Position numbers and translations under genes: made by a program
In this document: piece by piece, positions 20,141 to 27,535 of the stretch
Layout of the letters: each line of letters opens with the position of its first letter
Numbering within the stretch: position 1 is the first letter of the stretch
Notes under the pieces: generated by a model
What the model saw: the letters and a program-made list of their open reading frames with translations, nothing else
Database searches by the model: none
What the model was told of the DNA's origin: nothing
Assembly (NCBI RefSeq): GCF_014643835.1
Contig: NZ_BMKD01000001.1
Location: 496,001 to 560,000 of the forward strand
Length of the DNA: 64,000 bases
Direction: 5' to 3'
Source: Mucilaginibacter rubeus
GTDB taxonomy: Bacteria; Bacteroidota; Bacteroidia; Sphingobacteriales; Sphingobacteriaceae

Positions 20141-20311
20141 TTAATTGCTGCGGCCGCGAAACAATGAGATAACCCAGATGATGACCGCGATAACGACGAT
20201 TACCGCGAAAATGCCCACGGCAGCACCGGCTTTAAAAATACCGACAACGGCATCACAACTGCTCAATAACAGGCAAAGGCTTAAAAATAGTGGTGTAATT
20301 AACTTTTTCAT
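20141..20311 (-). CDS. Tiny lipoprotein with one transmembrane helix
   Basis: A 56-residue protein: a lipoprotein signal (MKKLITPLFLSLCLLLSSC, lipobox LSSC with Cys19), a short glycine/alanine stretch (FKAGAAVGIF), a very hydrophobic helix (AVIVVIAVIIWVISLF) and a basic tail (RGRSN). Proteins of this shape are widespread in Sphingobacteria and Flavobacteria and are often misnamed phosphatidate cytidylyltransferase; nothing here resembles that enzyme. It ends 10 bp before the MmgE/PrpD start and may share its transcript. Function unknown. Confidence 0.75.
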   Translation of the reverse strand: MKKLITPLFLSLCLLLSSCDAVVGIFKAGAAVGIFAVIVVIAVIIWVISLFRGRSN

Positions 20312-20417
20312 AAACTGATAGTTTTATAATTAAAACTTAAAACAGCAAGCGATGTTTTAATTATCATTTAAAAGATATTTTTCAGCGATTTTTTTAATTG
20401 TTAACCGATTTAAACCT

Positions 20418-22616
20418 ATGAACGCATCACCCTGGCTCAGGAATACCAAAGCCGCCCTGCATTTGCCTGACCTTATTCCGGTATATAAAACCACAGCAGG
20501 CAGTTATGATTTTAAAATATATGACCTTGGAGACAGCTGCTGGCTGGTGGCCGGATGGCCGGATGGCAACGAGATCGCTTTCCGGTTGGCCTATTCACCA
20601 AACGACCGGTTACAGATCACACTAAAAGAAAGGAAAAACGACGTGCGATTGAAGATTGGCTCGTTACTGGGCGACTACGAAGTTGTTTTGACGCTACCCA
20701 CAGAAAACCGGCCCGTACTTCATTACACCACCAGGTTAACGCCGGCCTCCACCTTATTGTTCCCTTACTGGCCGCGCGACATTGTACCGCTTGGTTCCGG
20801 GGGAAGTGAAAGCATGGCCGACGGAGAAATACATACCAGGCAGGTTGGTACGCGTTCGGGACAGCTCTATTTTAGTATGAGTCGGCCAAAAGCGGGTTCG
20901 GTATTATACCTGCAAAATCTAACCGCGTTGGCCGGTTACAACCAGCAAACCGAAACCTCCGCGGCAGACAGTGTAGGCGGCGAATGGCCTGAAATTGGCT
21001 TTGCCCTGCCGCCAACTATTAAAAATAAACCGCTGGCAGCAGGTACAAGCTATACCTTGAGCGATGCTTTTATTGTTTTTTCGGAAGAAGTACCCGCTGA
21101 TGAAGCGGCCATGGTTCAGCAATATCTCAATTTATTGGCTGAAGTTTACCTGGCTTTACCCAAACCGGCAACGAATTATACCCATTGGCCCGAAATCCTT
21201 GGCAAAGGATTAAAGGACCTGATAGACAGTCCCGGTTGTTGGGTACAACTTGATGGTCATCATTATTTTAACGCCTATGTATCAGACTATGTCACTCCTC
21301 CCGAGATCATGGTGCAACTGGCGGTACTGCTGCCTTTACTTGATTATGTGGAATGGAGCGGCGCGGAACTGGAAGTAATGAAAAAAGTTAAAGCCGGCTT
21401 GCCGTCATTCTATAGTGAAAAATACGGCACCATAATGCGCTGGCACCCAAAAGCAGCCGATACGCTGGAAGGTGAGGAGGAGCAAAAACAACCGCTGGTT
21501 ATGGATTCCTGGTACCTGCACCACCCTTTGTTAAACCTGTCGCGTCTTGCGCTGAAGGGCGATAAGGTTGCCAGGAAACTCTTTTTGGATTCTTTGGAAT
21601 TTTCGATACGGGTGGCGCACCATTTTAATTACAAATGGCCGGTTTTTTATAAAGTAGATACCCTTGAGGTAGTGAAAGCCGAAACGCAGCCAGGCAAAGG
21701 AGGTGAAAAGGATGTGCCGGGTTTATATGCCCATGTCATGCTGCAGGCCTGGGAGCTTACGGGCGAGAAACGCTATTTAACCGAAGCGGAAAAAGCTGCT
21801 ATGCATTTGCGCGGACAGGGTTTCGACCTGTTTTACCAGGCCAACAATACAGCCTTTTCAGCTGGTGCAATGCTGCGCTTATATAAAATCACCAAAAAAG
21901 AAATTTACCGCCAGCTTAGTTATCTGTGCCTGGCTGGTGTATTTAACAACGTGAAGCTTTGGGACTGTGATTACGGCTATGGGAAAAACTTTCCGACATT
22001 TTTTGCATTGTTTCCGCTTAATGATGCTCCTTATACGGCAGTATACGAAGAGCAGGAAGTGTTTTGCGCGCTGCATGACTACCTCCGCCACGCCCAGGAT
22101 ATTGAGATTTTACCATCGGTACGCCTCCTGATAACCGAATATGTCCGTTACCTTGTAGACCGTGCCGCTTATTACTACCCGACAATGCTTCCAAAAGAAA
22201 TGCTCCAGGAAAAGCCCAAGATAGGTGAGGTTGATCCGAACCTGTGGATCGCGCTTGAGGATTTACACGACGGCTGGGAAAAATCAGGGCAGGTAGGTCA
22301 GGAAGTATATGGGGCAGGCAACGCTTTCGGGATCCTGCCGCGCCACTATATCCGTATACCTGATCAGCCTTTCATGGTCTTCACTGATTATCCTGTTTAC
22401 CGATTTACCACCAGGAAGCAAGATTATCTTCATGTCCGCATGGCGGGCGATAATCGCATCGACTGCCACCTGATGGTGGTTAAGAGTGGTCCTGGCAAAT
22501 TACCAGGGGTAGAAGTGCGTGTTAATCAGAAGCCTATCGACGGAAAAAAAATCAAAGGCGGCCACTTTGAATATTTAATACCCGGCAATGCCGAAATCAC
22601 TATTAGCTGGAAATAA
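20418..22616 (+). CDS. Six-hairpin glycosidase-like protein of unknown specificity
   Basis: A 732-residue protein with no signal peptide, so probably cytoplasmic. The first 230 residues are beta-rich. From about 250 to 640 it is helical, with alternating helices and aromatic/acidic turns (GLKDLIDSPGCWVQLDGHHYFNAY, HPLLNLSRLALKGDK, GLYAHVMLQAWELTGEKRYL), which looks like an (alpha/alpha)6 barrel as in six-hairpin glycosidases. The end is beta-rich again. I do not recognise a named GH or PL family and cannot point to catalytic residues with confidence. It stands alone after a 106-bp spacer, and the iron-permease-like gene begins 1 bp after its stop. A role in intracellular glycan or cell-wall fragment breakdown is inference. 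Confidence 0.6.
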   Translation: MNASPWLRNTKAALHLPDLIPVYKTTAGSYDFKIYDLGDSCWLVAGWPDGNEIAFRLAYSPNDRLQITLKERKNDVRLKIGSLLGDYEVVLTLPTENRPVLHYTTRLTPASTLLFPYWPRDIVPLGSGGSESMADGEIHTRQVGTRSGQLYFSMSRPKAGSVLYLQNLTALAGYNQQTETSAADSVGGEWPEIGFALPPTIKNKPLAAGTSYTLSDAFIVFSEEVPADEAAMVQQYLNLLAEVYLALPKPATNYTHWPEILGKGLKDLIDSPGCWVQLDGHHYFNAYVSDYVTPPEIMVQLAVLLPLLDYVEWSGAELEVMKKVKAGLPSFYSEKYGTIMRWHPKAADTLEGEEEQKQPLVMDSWYLHHPLLNLSRLALKGDKVARKLFLDSLEFSIRVAHHFNYKWPVFYKVDTLEVVKAETQPGKGGEKDVPGLYAHVMLQAWELTGEKRYLTEAEKAAMHLRGQGFDLFYQANNTAFSAGAMLRLYKITKKEIYRQLSYLCLAGVFNNVKLWDCDYGYGKNFPTFFALFPLNDAPYTAVYEEQEVFCALHDYLRHAQDIEILPSVRLLITEYVRYLVDRAAYYYPTMLPKEMLQEKPKIGEVDPNLWIALEDLHDGWEKSGQVGQEVYGAGNAFGILPRHYIRIPDQPFMVFTDYPVYRFTTRKQDYLHVRMAGDNRIDCHLMVVKSGPGKLPGVEVRVNQKPIDGKKIKGGHFEYLIPGNAEITISWK

Positions 22617-22617
22617 C

Positions 22618-23085
22618 ATGAAAAAGAAAATCAATTACTTTGAGCGGTTCTCTAACTGGGCTACCGCGGCAACCGGCAGTTCGGCCGCTTTTATTATAGC
22701 CGCGTCCACCATAGTGATATGGGCTGTTACCGGGCCGGTATTTCACTACTCGGAAACCTGGCAACTTATTATAAACACCGGCACAACCATCATTACTTTT
22801 TTAATGGTCTTCCTTATCCAGAAGGCGCAGAATAAGGATTCGAAAGCCATCCATTTAAAACTGAATGAATTGCTGGCTTCTCATGAAGGTACCAGTAACA
22901 GGATGGTTAATATTGAGGACCTGAGTGAAGAGGAGCTGGATCACCTATACAAATTTTATATCCGTTTGTCTGAACTGGCGCAAAAAGAAAGTGACCTTAC
23001 CAAAACACATTCTATTGATGCCGCGCGGGTAAATCAACAAAATAAGTCAAAACGTTATACCAGGAATAATAAGAATTCAGGGTAA
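22618..23085 (+). CDS. Low-affinity iron permease-like membrane protein
   Basis: A 155-residue protein with two strong membrane helices (about 20-43, AAFIIAASTIVIWAVTG; about 52-70, LIINTGTTIITFLMVFLIQ) followed by KAQNKDSKAIHLKLNELL, the signature arrangement of the low-affinity iron permease family (Fe_perm domain) found in bacteria. The C-terminal half is charged and helical (EDLSEEELDHLYKFYIRLSELA). Iron transport has been shown for the fungal relative; in bacteria the role is unproven. The start is ATG at 22618, one base after the previous stop; an upstream ATG at 22588 lies inside that gene and is unlikely. It is probably cotranscribed with the genes on either side. Confidence 0.8.
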   Translation: MKKKINYFERFSNWATAATGSSAAFIIAASTIVIWAVTGPVFHYSETWQLIINTGTTIITFLMVFLIQKAQNKDSKAIHLKLNELLASHEGTSNRMVNIEDLSEEELDHLYKFYIRLSELAQKESDLTKTHSIDAARVNQQNKSKRYTRNNKNSG

Positions 23086-23122
23086 CCTAATGCCTGGAAC
23101 CGGCTCATTAATTATTGAGATT

Positions 23123-23251
23123 ATGATAAGTAAAATAAGATTGTTGATCATCATCGGGTTTGTTGCAGCGGGCATTTGGCTGGCGGTAAGGCATCGTTCG
23201 GCCCAAAACGTCAAACCCGGAGTTGTCTGCAGCGGGCCTTTAAAAAATTGA
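23123..23251 (+). CDS. Putative 42-residue single-pass membrane protein
   Basis: A short frame with an N-terminal hydrophobic segment flanked by basic residues (MISKIRLLIIIGFVAAGIWL, then AVRHRS) and a short polar tail. It ends 3 bp before the DUF421 gene, which supports translation in the operon. No family is recognised, and at this size the case rests on position and the membrane segment. Confidence 0.45.
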   Translation: MISKIRLLIIIGFVAAGIWLAVRHRSAQNVKPGVVCSGPLKN

Positions 23252-23254
23252 GTT

Positions 23255-23743
23255 ATGGAAAAGTTATTGATCACTGTTTTTGGAGAGGGGAAGGACCTGA
23301 ATGCCCTGCAAATGAGCAGCCGCGGCGTTGTTATCTTTTTTATCGCGCTTATACTGATCCGCATTTCGGGGCGCCGGTCTTTTGGGTTGCGTACCCCGTT
23401 GGATAATATCGTCAGTATTTCGCTTGGGGCTGTTATGAGCAGGGCGGTGGTTGGCGCCTCGGCTTTTGTGCCTGTTATTGTTTGCTGCTTTGTGATCGTT
23501 CTGCTACATCGGGTGCTGGGCTGGCTTATTGCCCGCAACAGCCCTTTGGTTAATTGGGTAGAAGGGGAAAAGATCCCACTTTTTCGTGGCGGCCGGTTTG
23601 ATGAAGAGCGGATGAAACGGGCACTGGTTTGCCGTGAAGATGTGATGCAGGGTGTACGCAAATCTGCGCTTACCGAAGATCTGGAAAAGATAGACAAGGT
23701 GTATATGGAAAGGAATGGCGATATCAGCGCCATTAAAAAATGA
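23255..23743 (+). CDS. DUF421 (YetF-type) membrane protein
   Basis: A 162-residue protein. An N-terminal region with two to three membrane helices (VVIFFIALILIRISGRRSFG, PLDNIVSISLGAVMSRAVV, FVPVIVCCFVIVLLHRVL) leads to a small soluble C-terminal domain (LVNWVEGEKIPLFRGGRFDEERMKRALVCREDVMQGVR) typical of DUF421/YetF proteins; the RxSGRRSFG motif after the first helix is diagnostic. Function is unknown in the family, though members are associated with spore or stress membranes. Its TGA overlaps the ATG of the DUF72 gene (ATGA). Confidence 0.88.
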   Translation: MEKLLITVFGEGKDLNALQMSSRGVVIFFIALILIRISGRRSFGLRTPLDNIVSISLGAVMSRAVVGASAFVPVIVCCFVIVLLHRVLGWLIARNSPLVNWVEGEKIPLFRGGRFDEERMKRALVCREDVMQGVRKSALTEDLEKIDKVYMERNGDISAIKK

Positions 23744-24474
23744 TACCTATGGAATGGCATATAGGATGTTCAGGGTTTTACTATCGTCACTGGAAAAATA
23801 CTTTTTACCCGGAAGGGTTGGCGCAAAAACGCTGGTTTGAGTTTTACGCCGGGCAATTCCGTACCCTGGAATTAAATGTGACCTTTTACCGTTTTCCGCA
23901 ATTATCCATGCTGCGTACCTGGTATGAAAAAGCGCCGGCTGAGTTTCGCTTCGCGGTGAAAGCCCCCAAGGCTATTACCCATTTTAAGCAGTTTCACGGA
24001 ACCGTGGATATGATTACGAGTTTTTATGATACCATCCGCAATGGTTTACAGGAAAAGTTAGGGCCTGTATTGTTCCAGTTTCCGCCGCGTTTTCATTATG
24101 ATGAAGAACGTTTGACACGCGTGTTGGCGCAATTGGATCCCAGCTTTAGTAATGTATTGGAATTCAGGCACCCGGGCTGGTGGCAGGAAGATGTTTATTC
24201 ACGGCTTAGGGAGCGTGGTGTTTATTTTTGCGGTATGAGCCATCCCGAACTGCCGGATGAGCCTGTTGTAACCGGCCCTGTGGTATATTATCGTTTTCAC
24301 GGTGTTCCGGATGTATACCGCTCATCTTATAGTGATGCTCAGTTACGGAAATTTGCCGATGAGATTAATTCAAAACCGGAAGTCCGGGAAGCATGGTGTT
24401 ATTTTAACAATGACGCGGCAGTGGCAGCTATTCCCAACGCAAAGTCCCTGCTGCAATTTTCGGTTAAGCACTGA
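23740..24474 (+). CDS. DUF72 family protein (first copy)
   Basis: A 244-residue TIM-barrel-like DUF72 (YecE) protein. Typical blocks are the N-terminal IGCSGFYYRHWKNTFYPEGL, the segment TLELNVTFYRFP, RFAVKAPKAITHFK, GPVLFQFPPRFHYDEERL, LEFRHPGWW, YYRFHGV and the C-terminal WCYFNNDAAVAAIPNA. The biochemical role of the family is unknown. Its ATG at 23740 overlaps the DUF421 stop; a second ATG at 23749 (MEWHIGC) would also fit. A paralogue is at 29889-30617. Confidence 0.9.
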   Translation: MIPMEWHIGCSGFYYRHWKNTFYPEGLAQKRWFEFYAGQFRTLELNVTFYRFPQLSMLRTWYEKAPAEFRFAVKAPKAITHFKQFHGTVDMITSFYDTIRNGLQEKLGPVLFQFPPRFHYDEERLTRVLAQLDPSFSNVLEFRHPGWWQEDVYSRLRERGVYFCGMSHPELPDEPVVTGPVVYYRFHGVPDVYRSSYSDAQLRKFADEINSKPEVREAWCYFNNDAAVAAIPNAKSLLQFSVKH

Positions 24475-24487
24475 AAGGTTAATAAAT

Positions 24488-24507
24488 AGGGCGACCGAAG
24501 CCGCCCT
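24488..24507. terminator. Bidirectional hairpin between convergent genes
   Basis: An 8-bp stem (24488-24495 with 24500-24507) closes a tetraloop that reads TTCG on the reverse strand, where the stem is complete with one G-U pair. Flanks are TTAATAAAT and AACAGTCGG. It lies 13 bp after the DUF72 stop and 15 bp after the CinA/DUF892 stop, so it probably ends both transcripts. Confidence 0.6.
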
Positions 24508-24522
24508 AACAGTCGGTTTGTT

Positions 24523-25581
24523 TTATTCTGTTTCCGCTGCTGCGGCTTCATTTACATAGTTTTCAGCTACCTGGGTTAACAGTGCATCGGCATTTTTCTC
24601 CTCGGCCAGGGTTTCCTCAAGTAGGCTTTGCGCTTCGCTATAGCCTAATGTACCGGCCAGCGTGCGCAAGGTGCCGTACGACGCGATCTCATAATGCTCC
24701 ACTTTCTGTGCCGCTGAAATGATCGCTACGTCGCGTACTTCGGTACCTTTGTCGGTATCTGACAGCAATTCTGTTGCTTCATTCAGCAAACCTTCCATGG
24801 CCAGGCATTTTTTAGCCGAAGCTTTCTCACCAATAGACTCGAATACGCTTTCCAGTCGGGTTACGTGGTTTTTGGTTTCTTCCAGGTGGGTGGTGATGGT
24901 TTGCTTCAGATCTTCTGAGGTAGCTCCCTTGATCAATTTGGGCAGGGCGGTGGCCAAATGCTTCTCGGCCCAATAAAGGTCCTTGATCTCGTCGATGAAT
25001 AGTTCTTTCAGCGCGCTCTCGGCTTCCGGGCTGCGGCTGGCCGCTGCTGCGGTCTTTTTGCTGTTTGTTGTTGCCATAGTAGATATATGTTGATGATAAT
25101 TAAATTGAGTTAGCGCCCTGATCAGCATCTCCGCGGTAGCTTGGATAGTTTGCTGAATAATTTCTTCGCATGATCCCTGAAATACTTTTCGAAAGCTGAG
25201 GTGCCTGTCGTGGATCAGTGCATATACAAACATAGTTCCAACCGGTTTTTCCGGGGTTTCGCTGCCACCGGGTGTAGTGAGCCCGGTAACGGTTACCTGT
25301 ATGTCGGATGGGATAAGGTGTGCCAGGCGGTATGCCATTTCCCTCGTCACCTCCATCGACTCTGGTGTAAACTGATCAATCAATCCCTTCGGTACCCCTA
25401 ACAGGGATACTTTGAGATCGGCATCATAGCAGGCGATCCCACCCTTGAGAACCTGGCCGGATTCGTCGGTAAGTGCAAACTCCGAACAAAGCCAGCCTGC
25501 CGTAGCGCTTTCGGCAAAAGCAATGGTCATCCCCTGTTGAGCTATCAATTTACTACATTCTTTAATCTTATTTTCTGCCAT
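24523..25581 (-). CDS. CinA C-terminal domain fused to DUF892 (YciE/F ferritin-like) protein
   Basis: One uninterrupted 352-residue frame holds two normally separate proteins. Residues 1-160 are a CinA C-terminal domain (nicotinamide-nucleotide amidohydrolase type: FAESATAGWLCSE, GGIACYDADLK, TVTGLTTPGG, KPVGTMFVY); the usual ESCTGG motif reads ESATAG. Residues 169-352 are a DUF892/YciE-YciF four-helix ferritin-like stress protein (LFIDEIKDLYWAEKHLATALPKL, HLEETKNHVTRLESVFE, KVEHYEIASYGTLRTLA). The join (about 159-168, QFNYHQHIST) looks like a translated spacer and is followed by Met169 (ATG at 25077) and a typical DUF892 N-terminus, so a second internal start that yields the DUF892 protein alone is likely. 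Either a stop codon was lost or both a fusion and a free protein are made. Confidence 0.85.
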   Translation of the reverse strand: MAENKIKECSKLIAQQGMTIAFAESATAGWLCSEFALTDESGQVLKGGIACYDADLKVSLLGVPKGLIDQFTPESMEVTREMAYRLAHLIPSDIQVTVTGLTTPGGSETPEKPVGTMFVYALIHDRHLSFRKVFQGSCEEIIQQTIQATAEMLIRALTQFNYHQHISTMATTNSKKTAAAASRSPEAESALKELFIDEIKDLYWAEKHLATALPKLIKGATSEDLKQTITTHLEETKNHVTRLESVFESIGEKASAKKCLAMEGLLNEATELLSDTDKGTEVRDVAIISAAQKVEHYEIASYGTLRTLAGTLGYSEAQSLLEETLAEEKNADALLTQVAENYVNEAAAAETE

Positions 25582-25617
25582 GATTAATTGATCCAGGCCT
25601 GTCGATTACAGACTCTA

Positions 25618-25642
25618 TAAAAACCTCCGGAAATACGGTTTT
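25618..25642 (-). terminator. Putative terminator downstream of GH130
   Basis: On the reverse strand the arms AAAACC (25642-25637) and GGTTTT (25625-25620) form a 6-bp stem with an 11-base loop and a short T tail. It sits about 25 bp after the GH130 stop and 37 bp before the CinA/DUF892 start, so it could separate the two units or attenuate read-through. Confidence 0.35.
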
Positions 25643-25652
25643 GTTTTGTTGT

Positions 25653-25676
25653 AATTTATTATTTTAATAATAAATT
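25653..25676. repeat. AT-only palindrome across the GH130 stop codon
   Basis: Arms aatttattatt and aataataaatt (11 bp each) flank a 2-base centre, and the TAA of the GH130 gene (25664-25666) lies at the centre. It may form a cruciform or weak hairpin at the 3' end of the transcript; its AT composition makes chance more likely than for a mixed sequence. Confidence 0.4.
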
Positions 25677-26716
25677 AAAGTTTGGAGAATGGCACCGATA
25701 GAGAAATGTGCGCCGCAAACAAACTCATCGGCTGCTCCATAATAGATGGTTAAACGGTCGCCATCGACAATATGGCCGTTAGTGAAAACAACATAACCGA
25801 AAAACCCGCTAAGCTCATAAGCCTCGGTTGGCACCATAATCGGGTTACCACTTCGGGCGATAACCTTTGATGGATTGTTAATATCCATTAAAAAAGCTCC
25901 AAGACAATAACGATGTTCAGCATTTGCACCATGATATATCTCCAGCCAGCCATGTTCCGTGCGGATAGGTGCCGCGCCCGCGCCAACGCGACCGCTGTCC
26001 CACATTCCGGGCCGGGTTTTTATCAGGCATTGGTGATTGCCCCATTGCCGGCTGTCTGATGACTCTGCCAGCCAGATATAATTGCCGCCGATCTCTTTGC
26101 TGCTTGGCCGGTGTAAACAGTAATATTTTCCGCCGATCTTTTCCTCAAAAATTGCGCAATCCTTATTATGCGGAGGCAGGATCATTCCGTCGCTTTCAAA
26201 GTGCTGCCAATTGGTGGTTGTTAGGAGGCCTACACCTACGCCGCTGTCAGATACAGCGGTATAGGTGAGGTAATAAGTGTCATTTATCTGCGCAACCCGG
26301 CAATCCTCTATACCAAAACGTTCCAGGTATCCCTTTCCGAATAAGGGCGGATAGCCTTCCTGTTCAGTAAAACGGATCCCATCGTCACTGGCCAGTAAAC
26401 GTAAATGCGAAACTGTGGTGAGATAATCCAGCCCCTTGTAACTAATGACCCGGGCATCGGTAGCGATAAGGTCGGGGTCGTTAAGCGGCACTTTAATGAT
26501 TTCGGTATTGCCCGTGGCATCCAGAGCAGGGAAAAATAAAACTCCTTCCTCCTGCATAACCCCTTCGGCTACCCTTACAATAAGCCAGGTTTTACCGCCA
26601 TATCTAAAAACGCCGGGATTAAGCAGGCTGATAATTTGTAAACCCTCGCGACTGGGAGCAAGATCTTTTGGCAGCAGCAAAGGGTTTTCGGGAAAGCGTT
26701 GTGCCAGGTCTTTCAT
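25664..26716 (-). CDS. GH130-type glycosidase / beta-mannoside phosphorylase-like protein
   Basis: A 350-residue protein with a five-bladed beta-propeller fold as in glycoside hydrolase family 130 (mannosyl-glycan phosphorylases and related hydrolases). Typical blocks are LLNPGVFRYGGKTWLIVRVAE near residue 35, FGIEDCRVAQINDTYYLTYTA at about 140, the propeller core HNKDCAIFEEKIGGKYYCLHRP, and GWLEIYHGAN. No signal peptide, so cytoplasmic. The family acts on beta-mannosides with phosphate or water; the exact substrate is not visible. Its ATG overlaps the stop of the SpoIIAA-like gene (ATGA), making it the last gene of a four-gene reverse-strand operon with an FAD-Rieske oxidoreductase. Confidence 0.85.
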   Translation of the reverse strand: MKDLAQRFPENPLLLPKDLAPSREGLQIISLLNPGVFRYGGKTWLIVRVAEGVMQEEGVLFFPALDATGNTEIIKVPLNDPDLIATDARVISYKGLDYLTTVSHLRLLASDDGIRFTEQEGYPPLFGKGYLERFGIEDCRVAQINDTYYLTYTAVSDSGVGVGLLTTTNWQHFESDGMILPPHNKDCAIFEEKIGGKYYCLHRPSSKEIGGNYIWLAESSDSRQWGNHQCLIKTRPGMWDSGRVGAGAAPIRTEHGWLEIYHGANAEHRYCLGAFLMDINNPSKVIARSGNPIMVPTEAYELSGFFGYVVFTNGHIVDGDRLTIYYGAADEFVCGAHFSIGAILQTLIYY

Positions 26717-27084
26717 ATTTCTTCCCCGCTAACCCAGGCTTTGGCCTCCTCCAATTGATCGGGTGAAAAACCGCGCGACTTGCCGGGTATCATAAACCGG
26801 AAGAGGTCCGTAAACCATTCCACACCTTTCTGGTAGGTTACTACCGCAATGCGGTGCCAGTTTGTAAAGTTCGTTAGCCCAAGTTTGAGGTCGTCCCACC
26901 AGGCCGCCAGCGTGAAATTCTCCACGCCTGTTCCCAATACCAGCAAATAGTTAATTTCACCCTGGCGGTTTTTCAGCTCCTGTATCTTGGGTATCAGTAT
27001 GGTCTCCATATCGTTGCGGGTTACTTCGCCGCTGGCATAAATCCCTACCACGTGCTGCGGGAGATTATTAATTATTTGTAGCAT
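26713..27084 (-). CDS. SpoIIAA-like (STAS-fold) protein
   Basis: A 123-residue cytoplasmic protein of the SpoIIAA-like family: MLQIINNLPQHVVGIYASGEVTRNDMET, LVLGTGVENFTLAAWWDDLKLGL, WHRIAVVTYQKGVEWFTDLFRFMIPGKSRGFSPDQLEEAKAWV. Members have a STAS-like fold and may bind lipids or partner proteins; the role is unknown. The frame is open to 27141, but the ATG at 27084 gives the family N-terminus and a 17-bp overlap with the upstream gene. It overlaps GH130 by 4 bp. Confidence 0.82.
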   Translation of the reverse strand: MLQIINNLPQHVVGIYASGEVTRNDMETILIPKIQELKNRQGEINYLLVLGTGVENFTLAAWWDDLKLGLTNFTNWHRIAVVTYQKGVEWFTDLFRFMIPGKSRGFSPDQLEEAKAWVSGEEI

Positions 27085-27535
27085 AGCTTGTTGTTTTTTG
27101 TGAGATGTGATAACCAATGCCGGCAAAAACTGCGAACACAATATGTGCTGGTATCAGTTGCAGATAGTATTTTTTAAAGTTGAGGGATGGGGGCAACGGG
27201 TGCATTTTAAAGGTCGTTTTCCAAACAGCTACAGCTAACAGCCCGCTTAGGCCACCCAACCAAAGATTTGTTTTAAGGTCAGGTTTTAATTTACCGCGGT
27301 GCCATAGTTCTACATAAACGAGCGTAAACAGCAGGCCTACGCCGTAATGCCCCAGCCAGCCTAACGCCTGGCTTTGCTGTTTATCTAATTTAGGGATCAG
27401 GCGGCCGGTTAGCTGCCCCAGTCGCTCTGGTTCGCTAAAGTTTTCGCCATCGGCCAGCGATACAAGATAGCTGAACAGCGTCATGAAGGTAGTGCCGGTG
27501 ACTCCCGAAATTAAAATTTCTTTAGTTTTCATCAT
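27068..27535 (-). CDS. Four-helix integral membrane protein of unknown function
   Basis: A 155-residue protein with four predicted membrane helices (ILISGVTGTTFMTLFSYLV, WLGHYGVGLLFTLVYVEL, WLGGLSGLLAVAVWKTTF, IPAHIVFAVFAGIGYHI). I do not recognise the family. It overlaps both neighbours (14 bp with the FAD-Rieske gene, 17 bp with the SpoIIAA-like gene), so it belongs to the same operon. Met1 and Met2 are adjacent ATGs; either may start. Confidence 0.78.
   Translation of the reverse strand: MMKTKEILISGVTGTTFMTLFSYLVSLADGENFSEPERLGQLTGRLIPKLDKQQSQALGWLGHYGVGLLFTLVYVELWHRGKLKPDLKTNLWLGGLSGLLAVAVWKTTFKMHPLPPSLNFKKYYLQLIPAHIVFAVFAGIGYHISQKTTSYATNN

Noticed and set aside
20141-20311. Phosphatidate cytidylyltransferase
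   Set aside because: The 56-residue lipoprotein has none of the CdsA motifs, although similar small proteins carry that label.
23077-23760. 227-residue reverse-strand reading frame
   Set aside because: It lies antisense to the DUF421 gene and neighbours, is rich in Ser, Arg and Thr without motifs, and is explained by codon bias on the coding strand.
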